Under the pieces are notes generated by a model that worked only from the letters and a program-made list of their open reading frames with translations, was not told the DNA's origin and ran no database searches. Below, in pieces: positions 33,172 to 42,668 of a stretch of DNA of 58,697 nucleotides. The DNA lies in contig DVIN01000082.1 of assembly GCA_018711275.1 (NCBI GenBank), positions 1 to 58,697 on the forward strand. The letters run 5' to 3'. The stretch is from Candidatus Pullilachnospira intestinigallinarum (GTDB lineage: Bacteria > Bacillota > Clostridia > Lachnospirales > Lachnospiraceae). The position numbers and the translations under genes are program-made. Positions within the stretch are counted from its first letter, which is position 1. Every line of letters starts with the position of its first letter.

Positions 33172-34017
33172 TTACGCCTCGTAAGGCTCGTTAAATACCA
33201 GAATATGCCGTTTCACATTCTCATAGGTGCCCTGCTCCATGGCCTCGTTGAGCCCGAAGAAGTCATGCTTTCCTTCGGAACGGAAATACTGTTCCGCATG
33301 GGCTGTCAGGCTATTGAAGCTGGCAGTGGCGATATTCACCTTCCGGATTCCCAGCGAGATGGCTCTCTGGAAATCCCGGTCGCTGATCCCGCTGCCTCCG
33401 TGCAGCACCAGGGGAATGTCCACCCTCCGGTGAATCTCCTCCAGCACATCAAAAGCCAAATGGGGCGCCACGGGATAATTTCCATGGGCATTCCCGATGG
33501 CCACGGCCAGGGCGTCAATACCGGTCTCCCTGGCATAAACCGCCGCGTCCTCCGGATCGGTACAGCGGATCCCGTGATCCGTGCTGCCGTCCTCGCTGCC
33601 GCCCACCAGGCCCAGCTCCGCCTCCACGGTTGCCCCATATCCGGCCGCCAACTGCACCACCCGTTTCACCTGCTCCATGTTCTCCTCAAAGGGAAGGGTG
33701 GACGCGTCCAGCATCACAGAGGTAAATCCCAGTTCCAGTGCCTTTTCCACCACCGGCATGGTGAGACCGTGATCCAGATGCACCGCCACATCCACCTTCG
33801 CCTCCTTTGCCGCCTGTACCATCATGGGTCCCATCAGATGCAGAGGGGAATGTTTCAGACGAACCTCCGCAATCTGAAGAATAATGGGCGTATTCAGCTC
33901 CTCAGCCGCGCGGATAGCGCCCTTAACCATTTCCATGTTTCCTACGCTGAAAGCTCCGCAGCCTCGGTTCTCCTTCTGAGCCTGTAAAAGAAGCTGCTTC
34001 ATTTTCACCAATGCCAT
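33172..34017 (-). CDS. Class II fructose-bisphosphate (ketose-bisphosphate) aldolase
   Basis: A 281-residue zinc-dependent aldolase with VHLDHG (zinc His), EAELGLVGG, NAHGNY and VLHGGSGI, the successive active-site blocks of the family. It splits fructose- or tagatose-1,6-bisphosphate or a related ketose; the sequence does not settle the sugar. The length suits the GatY/KbaY/FbaA group. A PNPOx-like gene precedes it by 33 nt. Confidence 0.92.
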   Translation of the reverse strand: MALVKMKQLLLQAQKENRGCGAFSVGNMEMVKGAIRAAEELNTPIILQIAEVRLKHSPLHLMGPMMVQAAKEAKVDVAVHLDHGLTMPVVEKALELGFTSVMLDASTLPFEENMEQVKRVVQLAAGYGATVEAELGLVGGSEDGSTDHGIRCTDPEDAAVYARETGIDALAVAIGNAHGNYPVAPHLAFDVLEEIHRRVDIPLVLHGGSGISDRDFQRAISLGIRKVNIATASFNSLTAHAEQYFRSEGKHDFFGLNEAMEQGTYENVKRHILVFNEPYEA

Positions 34018-34050
34018 ATCTTTTTGTCCTCCTGTCGTTTCTTCCCTTTT

Positions 34051-34443
34051 TCAGAATGTAAGAATCTCCTCCGGGTCAGTGAAGGAACAGATCCTTGCCG
34101 TTCCCTCTTCCAGGCGGAACACCTCTGTGTTGCCGTCTCCCGGCTGATACATCTTCTGCAGAGACGGATAAGCGTCCAGCATATGTTTCTGGGCTTCCAC
34201 CCGTTCATCCAGCACAGCCTTTGCCGTCACCCGGATCCAGCGCCCCTTGTCCATTCCGCAGATCTCGATTCTGGGATCTTCCTTCATCTGCCGGGAAACC
34301 TCCTTGACCTTTCCGGTCTGGATATACAGGTTTCCCTCAAACAGATCAATGGTACCGAAAGGACGTACTCTGGGCTGTCCGTTATCGCTGGTGGCCAGAT
34401 AATACGTCCCACAGTTTTTAAGAAACTCATAAATCTTTTCCAT
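34051..34443 (-). CDS. Pyridoxamine 5'-phosphate oxidase family (FMN-binding) protein
   Basis: A 130-residue split-barrel flavin protein beginning MEKIYEFLKNCGTYYLATSD, with GQPRVRPFGT and IQTGKVKEVSRQ, as in the short NimA-like group of PNPOx proteins. It probably binds FMN and reduces small molecules; the true substrate is unknown. It is next to a LysR gene on the same strand (16-nt gap), so the LysR protein may control it. Confidence 0.87.
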   Translation of the reverse strand: MEKIYEFLKNCGTYYLATSDNGQPRVRPFGTIDLFEGNLYIQTGKVKEVSRQMKEDPRIEICGMDKGRWIRVTAKAVLDERVEAQKHMLDAYPSLQKMYQPGDGNTEVFRLEEGTARICSFTDPEEILTF

Positions 34444-34459
34444 TCTGTATTTCCTCCTG

Positions 34460-35365
34460 TTATTCCTTTTCTGCCTGTTGCGCCGCCTCCGGCTGATTTT
34501 TTCCGGCCTGTTTCACAAATTGCAGGAACCGGGACACGGCCGGAGTAACCATCTGACTTTTTTTCCAGGCCAGCACCGATCCGGTTTTCAGTTCCGGATC
34601 CAGTGGCACAAAGCACAGATCCTCAAAAGCAACCCCCAGGCGGAAGCAGACGGCCGCGCCCGCTCCCTGCCGTACCAGTTCGGAAGCATTGACCACCAGG
34701 TTGTAAGTGGCCGCAATCTCCAGCCGGTCATAGAGATCGCCGAACCAGTTCTTCAGTTCATTGCGCACCAGTTCTCTGGAAGCCGTCAGAAGAGGCGTTC
34801 CCAAAAGATCTTCAGGAGACACCCGCCGGCGGCCGGCCAGCGGGGAGTCCTTCCGTACCAGCACGCCCCACGCTTCCCTTACAGGAAGACGGATAAATTC
34901 ATATTTCCCGATATCCACCGGCTCCGTCATCAGCCCCATATCCAGGATTCCCTTTTCCATCCGGTCCTTGATATCGTCCGCCGTGGCACTGTAAATCTGA
35001 AACTGAACCAGCGGATACGCTTTCCGGAATGCGGTAATCCAGGAGGAGAGCATACTCATACTCCTGGTTTCCCCGCAGCCAATGGAAATCTCCCCCGTCA
35101 GGGTATCCTCCCGTCTCTGGAATTCCCGTTCCGTCCGGTCCGCCAGGGAAACGATTTCCTGGGCCCGGCGCTTCAGAAGCATTCCGTCATCCGTCAGCAG
35201 AATCCGGTGGCGGTTGCGGTCAAACAGTTTCACGCCCAGTTCCTCCTCCAGCTGAATCATCTGCCGGGAAAGGGTGGGCTGAGTGATATTCAAAAGAGCG
35301 GCGGCCCTGGTAATGTTCTCTTCCCGGGCCACCATCAGAAAATACTTCAGGACTCGCAGCTCCAT
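34460..35365 (-). CDS. LysR family transcriptional regulator
   Basis: A 301-residue activator/repressor with the standard N-terminal helix-turn-helix (MELRVLKYFLMVAREENITRAA, split: the ITRAAALLNITQPTLSRQ helix pair) and a two-lobed effector domain. Start at 35365 is set by AAAAGGAAG; the frame continues to 35437 without a site. It likely acts on the PNPOx gene or on the aldolase downstream. Effector unknown. Confidence 0.9.
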   Translation of the reverse strand: MELRVLKYFLMVAREENITRAAALLNITQPTLSRQMIQLEEELGVKLFDRNRHRILLTDDGMLLKRRAQEIVSLADRTEREFQRREDTLTGEISIGCGETRSMSMLSSWITAFRKAYPLVQFQIYSATADDIKDRMEKGILDMGLMTEPVDIGKYEFIRLPVREAWGVLVRKDSPLAGRRRVSPEDLLGTPLLTASRELVRNELKNWFGDLYDRLEIAATYNLVVNASELVRQGAGAAVCFRLGVAFEDLCFVPLDPELKTGSVLAWKKSQMVTPAVSRFLQFVKQAGKNQPEAAQQAEKE

Positions 35366-35440
35366 GCCGTCACTTCCTTTTCCCAATTCTGCTAAAAGGA
35401 TAGCATAAACTGCGATTTTTTTCAATATTCCATACAAATC

Positions 35441-36403
35441 TCAGCCAAAGGCTTTCAGAAAGCGGAAACGGAAACGTCTCCATCCGCCCATGGTTTCCAA
35501 AAGCTTTCTGGCCGTTTTCAGATACATTTCATACAGAAACTCCTGTTCCTTTTTCTCCGGCATCTCCGCCCCATAGCAGCAGCGCATGGCGTCCTCCTGC
35601 ATCCGCGCGGCATCTTCCGGAGATACCAGAGGGACGGCCCGGGCCATCTTCACCAGTGCGATGGTCCCCCTGGGGCTGGCACCCCTGCGGATATAGGGAT
35701 GCTCTCTGGTGGCGGTCACCAGTTTCAGAAGATACCGGTACAGTTCCTCTTTGATGTACACCCGGCAGACTTCCTCCTGAATGCTTTTCAGCTCCCCGCC
35801 GGAAAGCAGCGGGGGAATTACCGAAAGGCGGTCTTCCTCGCCGATGGATTTTGCCATGGCCAGCTCGCTTTCAAAATCCGGATACCCCAGGGAAAGGCTG
35901 ATCATAAACCGGTCCATCTGCGCGTCCGGCAGCGCCTGGGTACCCGCTGTCCCCGAAGGATTCTGGGTGGCAATTACCAGAAACGACGACGGTACCGGCC
36001 GGGTCACACCGTTCACCGTCACCTTCCGCTCCTCCATCACCTCCAGAAGCGCCGACTGGGTCTTGGGAGAAGTCCGGTTGATCTCATCCGCCAGCAGCAG
36101 ATTACAGAAAATACTTCCCGGCTGATAAACAAATTTTTCCAGATCCCGCCGGTAGACGGAAAATCCCGTCAGATCCGAAGGCAGTACATCCGGCGTAAAC
36201 TGTACCCTCCGGTAATCCAGCTGCATGGTGCGGGAGAACGCCATGGCCAGCGTTGTTTTTCCCACTCCCCGAATGTCCTCCAAAAGCACATGTCCGTCCG
36301 CCAGAAAAGCCATCATAATCTCTTCCGTCTCTCTCTCCTTGCCAAGAATCACCTGGCCGATCTGCTCCAGTACCTTTTGTATTGTTGTATTCTGTGAATT
36401 CAA
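35441..36403 (-). pseudogene. MoxR-family AAA+ ATPase with foreign C-terminus (fusion remnant)
   Basis: Residues 1-~255 are a normal MoxR: IRGVGKTTLA (Walker A, Ile-Arg replacing the usual Pro-Gly), LLADEINRTSPKTQ (Walker B), ATQNPSG sensor and RRGASPRGTIALVKMARA. The MoxR lid (GRDYVxPEDV and a later Arg) is absent. Instead the frame continues in-phase into YLKTARKLLETMGGWRRFRF, which looks like the C-terminal end of a transglutaminase-type protein of the usual moxR-DUF58-transglutaminase operon. A deletion removing DUF58 explains this. It starts with TTG (36403) behind GGAGG. It may still be translated; its function is doubtful. Confidence 0.65.
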
Positions 36404-36724
36404 TTGTTTCCTCCTGCTTCTACCGTGTCCGTCTGCTGTATCTGATTCTCTGTTTTCATCTTATCCAAGGAAAACCCAAAAGTCTAATACCTTATCGCTA
36501 TGCATTTCCATTCGCCGGATACATACTTTTGCTCCATTTTTATTGTATCATCGCTTTCGCAGATACAGAAGAAAATCCTGGTTTTCCGGTAGAAACTTTT
36601 CCGTATCAACCGACAAAAGGCCGCAGCGGGCGGTCTGCCGGGAAAACCGCCGATTTTTGACTGGATATGGCGTCCTTTTTGCAGTAAAATAAAACCTGCA
36701 GAAATCAAGCAGGAGGAATGACCA
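36404..36724. other. Intergenic region between MoxR remnant and response regulator
   Basis: A 321-bp divergent spacer. It contains a hairpin (GGCGGT 36629-36634 with ACCGCC 36646-36651) followed by GATTTTT, terminator-like on the plus strand though no plus-strand gene lies upstream. The AGGAGG of the response regulator is at the right end. I found no convincing promoter pair. Confidence 0.5.
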
Positions 36725-37423
36725 GTGAAGAAAATCCTGATTATCGAAGATGATACCGACATCAACAATCTGACCGCCGACGCCCTGAAAAAAGCCGGCT
36801 ACCGCTGCACCCAGGCATTCTCCGGGACGGAGGGGCTTCTCTATATCAGCCATGAGCCCTTTGACCTGGTGATCATGGACCTGATGCTGCCGGGCCTGGC
36901 GGGGGAGGCGCTGCTGCCCCGCCTGAAGGAACAGCAGAAGGTTCCGGTGATCGTCATCTCCGCCAAAGACAGTCTGGACAGCAAATTGAATCTTCTGGAG
37001 TCCGGGGCCGAGGATTACCTGACAAAACCCTTTGCCATCCCCGAACTGGTGGCCCGGGCGGCGGTGCAGATCCGCCGGTTCGCTCCGGATGCCGAAAAAG
37101 AGACGGAAGTCCTCACCTATAAGGACCTGCAGCTGAACCCCGCCGCCTTCACCGCACAGGCAGCGAGCCATCCCCTGGAGCTGACCCGGCAGGAATTCCG
37201 GATTCTGGAACTGCTGCTTTCCCATCCCGACCGGGTATTCTCCAAACAGGAGATCTATGACTACGCCTGGGAGGATCTCTACATGGGGGAGGATAAAACC
37301 ATCAACGTTCACATCAGCAATATCCGCAAAAAGCTGAAGGCCTGCTCGGACCGGGAATACATTGAAACCGTCTGGGGCATCGGATTCCGGCTGGCCCGTC
37401 CGTCCTCCGATGAAAAACTTTAA
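36725..37423 (+). CDS. OmpR/PhoB family response regulator
   Basis: A 232-residue two-component regulator: receiver with the acidic pair in IIEDDTDI, phospho-Asp at residue 52 (VIMDLMLPG), Lys near 102 (YLTKPF), and a C-terminal winged helix (LTRQEFRILELLLSHPDRVFSKQ, split by helices, then TVWGIGFRL). The start codon is GTG at 36725 behind AGGAGG. It heads a four-gene unit with an ABC transporter and a histidine kinase, so it most likely controls that transporter. Confidence 0.93.
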   Translation: MKKILIIEDDTDINNLTADALKKAGYRCTQAFSGTEGLLYISHEPFDLVIMDLMLPGLAGEALLPRLKEQQKVPVIVISAKDSLDSKLNLLESGAEDYLTKPFAIPELVARAAVQIRRFAPDAEKETEVLTYKDLQLNPAAFTAQAASHPLELTRQEFRILELLLSHPDRVFSKQEIYDYAWEDLYMGEDKTINVHISNIRKKLKACSDREYIETVWGIGFRLARPSSDEKL

Positions 37424-37495
37424 CCTTTCTTTACCTTTGCTTTGCGATTTATTGGCATCTGCCGGCTATGATAAAAAGCAAAGGAGGACAACAAT

Positions 37496-38413
37496 ATGAA
37501 CAATCATCTGCTGACCACAAACCATCTGACAAAACAGTATGGACGGCATAAAGCGGTGGACAACGTAAGCCTGCACATCCGTCAGGGCGATATCTACGGA
37601 CTGATCGGGCGAAACGGCGCCGGTAAAACCACCATTCTGAAAATCATCAGCGGCCTGGCCGCTCCCACGGAGGGCGGATTTTCCATCTTCGGCAAATCCG
37701 GCCGTGACGCGGCGCCCTTTATGTCCCGGATCGGAACGCTCATTGAAAATCCGGGACTGTACCCCAACATGACAGCCGCGGAAAATCTGAAGCTGAAAGC
37801 GCTGGCCATGGGAATCCGGAAGAAGAATCAGATTCCGGAGCTTCTGGAAACGGTGGGCCTGAAAGATGTCGGCCGAAAAAAAGTGAGGAATTTTTCCCTG
37901 GGAATGAAACAGCGGCTGGGGATCGCCCTGGCGCTGGTGGGAGATCCGGATCTGGTAGTTCTGGACGAACCCATCAACGGGCTGGATCCCCAGGGCATCG
38001 CCGAGATCCGGGAAACGCTCTTTATCCTCAACCGGGAGCGGCATATCACCTTCCTGATTTCCAGCCATATCCTGGAAGAGCTTTCCAAAATTGCCACCCG
38101 CTACGGCATCATCCACGACGGCGTGCTTCTGGAAGAGCTGGACCGGGAAGAGCTGCTGGCCCGGTGCAGCGAACGCATCCAGCTGAAAACCAGTGACACC
38201 CGCGGCACCTGCACGGTGCTGGAGGATATGGGAATCACCCGTTACAAGGTGGTGGACGCCGACACCATCCATATCTTTGAACGTCTGGACGCGGGCGGGG
38301 AAATCACTATGGCCCTGGCCGGAAAAAACATCCGAACCCTGGGCATCGCCGTGAAAAATGAGAATCTGGAAGACTATTATCTGAATCTGACTGGAGGTGA
38401 ACGTCATGTATAA
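37496..38413 (+). CDS. ABC transporter ATP-binding protein (bacitracin/lantibiotic-type)
   Basis: A 305-residue ATPase with GRNGAGKTT (Walker A), FSLGMKQRLG (signature), LVVLDEPINGLD (Walker B) and a ~90-residue C-terminal extension, as in BcrA/NatA-like exporters. It works with the permease that follows (8-nt overlap). Placement between response regulator and kinase suggests inducible defence against an antimicrobial peptide. Ribosome site AAAGGAGG. Confidence 0.92.
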   Translation: MNNHLLTTNHLTKQYGRHKAVDNVSLHIRQGDIYGLIGRNGAGKTTILKIISGLAAPTEGGFSIFGKSGRDAAPFMSRIGTLIENPGLYPNMTAAENLKLKALAMGIRKKNQIPELLETVGLKDVGRKKVRNFSLGMKQRLGIALALVGDPDLVVLDEPINGLDPQGIAEIRETLFILNRERHITFLISSHILEELSKIATRYGIIHDGVLLEELDREELLARCSERIQLKTSDTRGTCTVLEDMGITRYKVVDADTIHIFERLDAGGEITMALAGKNIRTLGIAVKNENLEDYYLNLTGGERHV

Positions 38414-39260
38414 TCTGATTCGAATGAATGTGTACCGTCTGACCCATTCCCTGTCCACCTGGGTTCTGCTGTTTTTTACCGTATTCATGGCGGTATTCAG
38501 TGTGGTAATGACCAATGTGGACATTGAAACCATGCGCAGTGAGGGGCCGGAACAGATCACTGACGGAGCAACCTCCACAGAAGAAATTCAGCTGGGAATC
38601 ACGGTGGCTTCCGATCCCTCCTGGGTGGACGGCGTCCTTCCGGTGGAAGACGTCTGCGCGGTACAGATTCAAAGCGGAATCCTTGCGCTGCTTTGTGTGA
38701 TTTTTACGGCCATCTTTGTCACCGCGGAACAGAAAAACGGCTACATCAAAAATATCGCCGGACAATTCCCGGGCCGTATCCGGCTGGTGATGGGAAAATT
38801 CCTGATTGTGGCACTGCAGATTCTGGTGATGCTGCTGGTATTTACCCTTACCATCGTGCTGGCCGGAAAAATTCTGTGGGGATCCCGCTTTCAGCTGGAG
38901 GATGCGCTGCTGCTGATCCGCTTCCTTGGCATCCAGTTTCTGCTGCATCTGGGGTTCTGCTCCCTGATCCTGCTGCTTGGTACACTGACAGGAAGCTCCG
39001 CTGCTGCCATGACGGTGGGAATTCTCCTGACTTGCGGGCTGGGACTTCCCATCTATTCCCTGATTAACCGTGGACTTCAGTCACTCCCCGTCCCCGGCAG
39101 TTTCGACATTGGCAGCTGCATGGCCGAAGTCAATATTCGTCTGGCCGGGCCGAACGCCGCACCGGATATTTTACAGAAATCTGTAGGCGTGGGATTTCTG
39201 TTTACCATCATTTTCCTGTTCCTGACGATATGGATCACCAGAAAACGGGATATCCGCTGA
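38406..39260 (+). CDS. ABC-2 type transporter permease
   Basis: A 284-residue membrane protein with about six hydrophobic segments (15-35, 90-112, 135-160, 170-195, 200-220, 260-280) and a large external loop after the first. The start MYNLIRMNVYRLTH at 38406 suits GGAGGTG; an ATG three codons earlier is possible. It partners the preceding ATPase. Substrate unknown. Confidence 0.87.
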   Translation: MYNLIRMNVYRLTHSLSTWVLLFFTVFMAVFSVVMTNVDIETMRSEGPEQITDGATSTEEIQLGITVASDPSWVDGVLPVEDVCAVQIQSGILALLCVIFTAIFVTAEQKNGYIKNIAGQFPGRIRLVMGKFLIVALQILVMLLVFTLTIVLAGKILWGSRFQLEDALLLIRFLGIQFLLHLGFCSLILLLGTLTGSSAAAMTVGILLTCGLGLPIYSLINRGLQSLPVPGSFDIGSCMAEVNIRLAGPNAAPDILQKSVGVGFLFTIIFLFLTIWITRKRDIR

Positions 39261-39276
39261 ACCAAAGGAGTATTCT

Positions 39277-40176
39277 ATGATTATCATTGCCATCGCCGCC
39301 TGCGCGGCGGCCATATTGCTGGCAGTTCTCTTCTGCCTTTACCGGCGACAGGTCCAGAAGACCTGCCGCCAGCTTTCGTTTCTCAAAGAACATACCACCA
39401 ACCTGCGGCTCACTTCGGATCTCCCTTTCAGAGAGCTGAGTCAGCTGACGGACCGCATCAACGAGCTCATCGATGATTCCCGGAAAATCCGGCTGGAAGC
39501 CCGGCTGCAGGAAAACCGTCTGAAGGAAACCATCACCAATCTGTCTCACGATATCCGCACGCCGCTGACTTCCATGGACGGATACTTTCAGCTGCTTCTG
39601 GAAAGTGATTCTCCCGCGGAACGAAACCGCTACCTCTCCATCATCCAGAGCCGGATCAAAAGCCTGGGAGAAATGCTGGAAGAGCTTTTCACCTTCGCCC
39701 GGCTCCAGGATGCGGATTACCAGCTGCCCACGGAACGGATCGATTTTGCCCGGTGTATCTTCGATACGGTATTCTCTTTTTATGAGGAATTCCGGAAAAA
39801 AGGAATTGAGCCGGCGGCGGATTTCTGCGACGGCCATCTGTTTGTGACGGGAAATGAAGAGGCCCTGCGCCGGGCCGTGCAGAACCTGATCCGCAACGCC
39901 CTGGTACATGGCCATGAGAATTTTATTCTGAAACTGTATGAAGAAGACGGCCAGGCCGTTTTCCGCTGTGCCAATCAGGTGGAACATCCGGAGGAAATCG
40001 ACATCACCCGGGTATTCGGCCGTTTCTACAAGGCGGATTCCGCCAGAACCCACACCTCCGCCGGACTGGGCCTGTCCATCGCCAGGGAACTGACGGAACG
40101 AACCGGCGGCCAGATCCGGGCGCAGCTTTCGGGAAATCTTTTTGAGGTGGAAATCCGCTATCCGCTGGATGCGTAA
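39277..40176 (+). CDS. Sensor histidine kinase
   Basis: A 299-residue kinase with one N-terminal membrane helix (about 2-22), a short linker, the phospho-acceptor His91 in NLSHDIRTPLTSM, and the ATPase part with NLIRNALVHG (N box), FGRFYKAD and SAGLGLSIARE (G box). It has no extracellular sensor domain and resembles intramembrane-sensing kinases that read the state of a partner ABC transporter. It closes the regulator-transporter operon and pairs with the response regulator at its head. Confidence 0.92.
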   Translation: MIIIAIAACAAAILLAVLFCLYRRQVQKTCRQLSFLKEHTTNLRLTSDLPFRELSQLTDRINELIDDSRKIRLEARLQENRLKETITNLSHDIRTPLTSMDGYFQLLLESDSPAERNRYLSIIQSRIKSLGEMLEELFTFARLQDADYQLPTERIDFARCIFDTVFSFYEEFRKKGIEPAADFCDGHLFVTGNEEALRRAVQNLIRNALVHGHENFILKLYEEDGQAVFRCANQVEHPEEIDITRVFGRFYKADSARTHTSAGLGLSIARELTERTGGQIRAQLSGNLFEVEIRYPLDA

Positions 40177-40182
40177 ACCTCC

Positions 40183-40677
40183 CTATTCCGGGAAAGAAAT
40201 CATCTGCACCCGGCTGCCGTGCTTTTTCAGCAGTGATATCAGATCTGCGGTGGCCAGCCATATGGTGGCGGTATTGTCGTTGGGATGCACGCCGATCCTC
40301 CCTCCGGCAAACACCTGATCCACAAAAACCCGGACCCGCAGCTCCTGATCGTTGAGAATCCCCAGCGGTGACACCGCTCCTTTGGAAAGCCTCAGGATCC
40401 GGGAAAGCTCCTCCCCGGAGGCAAAACTCAGCGGCCGCGTCCCCATTGCCCTCCGAAATGCTTTCAGATTCACTCTCCGGTCCCCCGGCACCACCAGAAG
40501 CATATACTGGTCCTTTCTGTCGTCCCGGACAAACAGGTTTTTCGCGATCACTTCCTCGTTCGAAAGCCCGGCATCCAGAACCTCCCCGATGGTATATACC
40601 GGGGGATGCTCCAGGATTTCATAGGAAATGTTCTCCTGTTCCAGAATTTTCAGCACTTCTCTGATCTTATCCGTCAT
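40183..40677 (-). CDS. YbaK/ProX-type aminoacyl-tRNA deacylase
   Basis: A 164-residue trans-editing enzyme that clears mischarged tRNA, most likely alanine or cysteine on tRNA-Pro. It begins MTDKIREVLKILEQENI and has KNLFVRDDRKDQYMLLVVPGD with the conserved Lys, and the SPLGILND and VHPNDNTAT loops of ProX/PrdX. The start at 40677 follows AAGGAG; the open frame upstream is not coding. It is convergent with the histidine kinase gene. Confidence 0.9.
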   Translation of the reverse strand: MTDKIREVLKILEQENISYEILEHPPVYTIGEVLDAGLSNEEVIAKNLFVRDDRKDQYMLLVVPGDRRVNLKAFRRAMGTRPLSFASGEELSRILRLSKGAVSPLGILNDQELRVRVFVDQVFAGGRIGVHPNDNTATIWLATADLISLLKKHGSRVQMISFPE

Positions 40678-40709
40678 AACCGCTCCTTCTTTCCTAATTG
40701 TTGACCACA

Positions 40710-40740
40710 TGGCCATAAAGGGTTCCTTCAGGATTGCCTT
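40710..40740 (-). repeat. 31-bp dispersed direct repeat, copy 1
   Basis: Matches positions 41398-41428 at 28 of 31 bases in the same orientation; the shared core on the minus strand is CCCTTTATGGCCA preceded by CCTGAAGGA. It lies in the spacer upstream of the deacylase gene. Origin unknown. Confidence 0.6.
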
Positions 40741-40793
40741 CTGTGAGTATAATCCCGGAAAAGAAAGATGGCAACCGGAAATCTGACTGTTTT

Positions 40794-41291
40794 TTACAGA
40801 TTGGCAACAATCAGAGCGACAATCAGCGCCGCCAGCAGTCCTCCGCACAGGATACACACCGTATTGACAAGAAGCTTCCATCTGTCCGGAAACAATTTTT
40901 CCAGGAGTACCGCGATCCCGATGCCCAGGACTCCTCCCAGCGTGTTCATCAGAAGATCCGTCATATCGCTGGCTCCGATGGCAAAAAGGTACTGCACCGT
41001 CTCAAACAGCAGACTGGACAGCAAAATCGGCAGAATCTGTCCTACCAGCGGCTTTCTGTCCCACAGCGCATGAATCAGAACGCCAAAGGGCACAAAAGCC
41101 GCCAGATTCTGGAAAATTTCTGTGGTATCCAGATGCCCGTTGACAATCACAGACTCCGCAAAAGGAATCAGATTAAGGCTCCGCAGATGCGGCAAACCCG
41201 CAGCGGAAAACGACATCTTAAAGACAATAATCCAGGCCAGCGCCGCCCAGTAGAAAATCAGAATTCCCCGTGTAAGATTTTTCGAACGCAT
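40794..41291 (-). CDS. VanZ family membrane protein
   Basis: A 165-residue protein with four to five hydrophobic helices and the VanZ core: NLAAFVPFGVLIHAL, ETVQYLFAIGASDMTD and NTLGGVLGIGI. VanZ proteins were linked to teicoplanin resistance; the general role is unknown. It stands alone between two copies of a short repeat, with the MFS gene upstream on the same strand. Confidence 0.9.
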   Translation of the reverse strand: MRSKNLTRGILIFYWAALAWIIVFKMSFSAAGLPHLRSLNLIPFAESVIVNGHLDTTEIFQNLAAFVPFGVLIHALWDRKPLVGQILPILLSSLLFETVQYLFAIGASDMTDLLMNTLGGVLGIGIAVLLEKLFPDRWKLLVNTVCILCGGLLAALIVALIVANL

Positions 41292-41384
41292 ACTTTTTCC
41301 TCCCGTTTATGACAATGTATCCCTTTAACTATATATTCATTGTACCCTCAAAACCTTAAAGAAACAGTTCGAAAAATATTAGGA

Positions 41385-41435
41385 TTTCCTTATGATTTGG
41401 CCATAAAGGGATCCTTCAGGGTTTCCTTATGATTT
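41385..41435 (-). repeat. Short direct duplication at the MFS gene end, with dispersed repeat copy 2
   Basis: TTTCCTTATGATTT occurs at 41385-41398 and again at 41422-41435, flanking 23 bp that include the core of the dispersed repeat (41398-41428). The inner copy encodes the last residues of the MFS protein. This looks like a small duplication or insertion scar. Confidence 0.55.
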
Positions 41436-42570
41436 CCTGCTCTGTTTTTCTGAAAAATCCTGCCGCCGCCATACCAATCGCCGCCACCACCAGGCCGCTG
41501 GGGATCAGAACCACAGCCACGGCAGAGGAAAAGCGGTCAAACAGGCCTCCATACAGAAGCTGTCCCAGGGGCTGCGCGCATGTGGAAAGCGTATAGACAC
41601 AGGCCATCACCTTTCCTGTCAGCTGTGCCGGCGTCAGCTTCTGAATGACTGACAGCGCGTAGATGGAAAACATATTGCAGAACAGCTGACAGCCGCCAAA
41701 GGCAGCGGTCAGTATCAGATATTTCACCACTACTCCCGCCGGAAGAAGAAATGCCAGGCCGGAAAGAAACAGGCAGCCTCCCACCGCCGCAATCAGCCGG
41801 TACAGATGACCGGTTCTTAACTTATCCCCCAGAATTCCCGCCCCACAGGCTCCCAGAATCGCCGCCGCGCCCATGGCGCTTTCCGCAGCCCCATAATGAC
41901 CTGCCGACAGGCCCAGGATTGTGCGAACCAGATAGGGAAAACCCACAATTAAAATCCCCGCCACAAACAGACTTACCAGCGCCGCCAGCAAGAGCAGCTT
42001 CAGCACTCCGGTATTTTCCTTCCCCAGAAAATGGATACTCACCGAAAACTCTTCGCGAATCATCGCGGAACCCCGTTTCTTCTCTCGTTGCCTCAGAGGC
42101 TCCAGCCGGATAAAACATTCAAAGCACGCAGTGAGGAAAAAGCACAGAATAACAGCGGCAAATACAGGCCGTATTCCCAGGGCCGTATAAAAGATACTTC
42201 CCAGAAAAGGCGTAAAAAGCGCCGCCAGAGCCTGCACCTGACTGACCGCGGCATTTCCCTTCAATAACAGATCTCCGGAAAGCATCTGCGGAACACAGGC
42301 CTGTACGGTGGGCGACTCAAAAGCCCCCAAAACGGACAGAACTATCAGAATTCCTCCGGCTGCGGCCAATACCCATCCTTCCCGAAAACACACCATTCCC
42401 GACAGCACCACAATTCCCGACAATGTATCCAGTGTCACCATAATATTTCTGCGGTTTCCCCGGTCAGCCAATATCCCGCCAAAGGGCGACAGCAGGATCG
42501 TGGGAACCATGGACAGGGCCAGCATACCGGAAAAGACAGCCGCCGAACCTGTCATTTCCAGAATGTACAT
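41416..42570 (-). pseudogene. MFS transporter, N-terminally truncated
   Basis: The 384-residue frame starts MYILEMTGSAAVFSGMLALS, which in related exporters is the end of helix 1 and helix 2. The codons just upstream (KKFALS) continue the family sequence until a stop at about 42612, but no start codon or ribosome site is present and the first ~25 residues are missing. The remaining eleven helices and the FGGILADRGNRRN loop are intact. Either an internal start gives a short protein or the gene is dead. It follows the TetR gene, its likely regulator. Confidence 0.7.
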
Positions 42571-42668
42571 GGACAGGGCAAACTTTTTACATACTTTTAA
42601 TACCTACCGAATGTATGTATGTTGGCAAAGAAAACTGCCCGCCAGGGGGCAGCCTCATGATACCCGTT

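Noticed and set aside
36717..36724. ATG just before the response regulator
   Set aside because: It is out of frame with the receiver domain; the GTG at 36725 fits the protein and the AGGAGG spacing.
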